64,000 nucleotides of DNA. Origin: JBFWVR01 sp050246635 (lineage in GTDB: Bacteria > Acidobacteriota > Vicinamibacteria > Vicinamibacterales > UBA2999). Shown here in pieces: positions 63,568 to 64,000 of the stretch. Made by a program: the position numbers and the translations under genes. The DNA is taken from the NCBI GenBank assembly GCA_050246635.1, contig JBFWVR010000006.1, positions 62,001-126,000 on the forward strand. Reading direction: 5' to 3'. Numbering within the stretch: the stretch's first letter is position 1; each line of letters begins with the position of its first letter. The notes under the pieces are model-generated. The model saw only the letters and a program-made list of their open reading frames with translations, was not told the origin of the DNA and did not search any database.

Positions 63568-64000
63568 TCAGACGAGCAGTTTCTCGACCAGAGCCCGTGC
63601 CTCCCGGAGCATCTCGTCGATCTTCGCCGGGTCCTTGCCGCCCGCTTCCGCGAAGTCGGGCCGGCCTCCGCCGCCGCCGCCCACGATGGGCGCCAGCTGC
63701 TTCACGAGCTGCCCGGCCGGGGCCTTCTTCGCGAGGTCTTTCGTCACCGACGCGATGATCGCGACCTTGCCGTCCGCCGTCGGGGCCGCCAGGAAGATCA
63801 CGCCGCTCGCCAGCTTCGACTTCAACGTGTCGGCCAGGGCCCGCAGCGACTCCTTGTCGACGTCGTCCACGCGCCGCGCAATGAAGGTCGCGCCGCCAAT
63901 CTCGGCACGGTCCTCCGAGCCGCCGCTCCCGCCGGCACCGAGGGCCAGCCTGGTCTTGAGCTGCTGGATGTCCTTGTGCGCCCGCGACAGGTCGGCCTGG
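63568..64000 (-). CDS. alaS: Alanyl-tRNA synthetase, C-terminal part (partial)
   Basis: Frame continues off the window edge. Visible are the coiled-coil (ADLSRAHKDIQQLKTRL), the C-Ala/DHHA1 domain (VKQLAPIVGGGGGGRPDFAE) and the terminal helix REARALVEKLLV. The G-rich GGGGGGRPDFAEAGG loop is diagnostic. The catalytic part lies outside the window. Confidence 0.9.
   Translation of the reverse strand, partial: QADLSRAHKDIQQLKTRLALGAGGSGGSEDRAEIGGATFIARRVDDVDKESLRALADTLKSKLASGVIFLAAPTADGKVAIIASVTKDLAKKAPAGQLVKQLAPIVGGGGGGRPDFAEAGGKDPAKIDEMLREARALVEKLLV

Overview
The window is a high-GC chromosomal segment from a diderm bacterium. The best guess is an acidobacterium of the Vicinamibacteria type. 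The grounds are a secreted VWA protein of the acidobacterial VWFA-related kind, the futalosine (mqn) menaquinone route, lipid A and Bam/Lol/Lpt envelope genes, very high GC with tightly overlapped genes (many ATGA and GTGA stop/start overlaps), and an S8 protease with an NIVWG-type tail. This assignment is inference; no rRNA gene is present.

Layout. 1-4 kb: the end of meaB, a methylmalonyl-CoA epimerase fused to a metallo-beta-lactamase-fold domain, then MTA phosphorylase and a PfkB nucleoside kinase. 4-10.5 kb (minus): an efflux operon tetR - membrane fusion lipoprotein - RND pump, in which the RND permease is fused to a TolC-type outer-membrane factor. 10.9-13.8 kb: a VWA protein, a 21-unit 13-bp minisatellite and a run of small membrane proteins. 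13.8-20.2 kb: crotonase, ribH, nusB, lysS, lolCE-type permease, lolD and a SurA-like foldase. 20.4-26.6 kb: subtilase, antiquitin-type aldehyde dehydrogenase, D-aminoacylase-like amidohydrolase and GarR-like reductase.

26.8-36.4 kb: clpC, then the envelope cluster bamA, a small lipoprotein, ompH/skp, a fabZ-lpxA fusion, lpxI and a Gfo/Idh oxidoreductase. 36.6-42.6 kb: a menaquinone cluster consisting of an MqnE-like protein without radical-SAM cysteines, mqnA, mqnC, an aminofutalosine-deaminase-like amidohydrolase, mqnP and ubiE/menG. 42.7-47.2 kb: a TonB-like protein, miaA, hfq, deoB and dgt. 47.7-52.8 kb: the canonical fatty-acid cluster yceD-rpmF-plsX-fabD-fabG-acpP-fabF (no fabH). 52.9-56.3 kb: etfB, etfA and ETF-ubiquinone oxidoreductase. 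56.3-64 kb: DUF374 acyltransferase, HDAC-like deacetylase, leuS-lptE-holA, then rpsT, lytic transglycosylase and the 3' part of alaS on the minus strand.

Most genes are core metabolism and envelope biogenesis. The unusual content is of two kinds. First, there are gene fusions and one degenerate enzyme (RND-OMF with an internal signal sequence, FabZ-LpxA, epimerase-MBL, and the cysteine-poor MqnE-like protein). Second, the intergenic regions hold exact-period micro-tandem arrays (8, 9 and 13 bp) and 220-310 bp nested inverted-repeat elements lacking any transposase. I found no CRISPR array, prophage, recognisable insertion sequence, tRNA or rRNA. No complete undescribed defence or metabolic system is evident.
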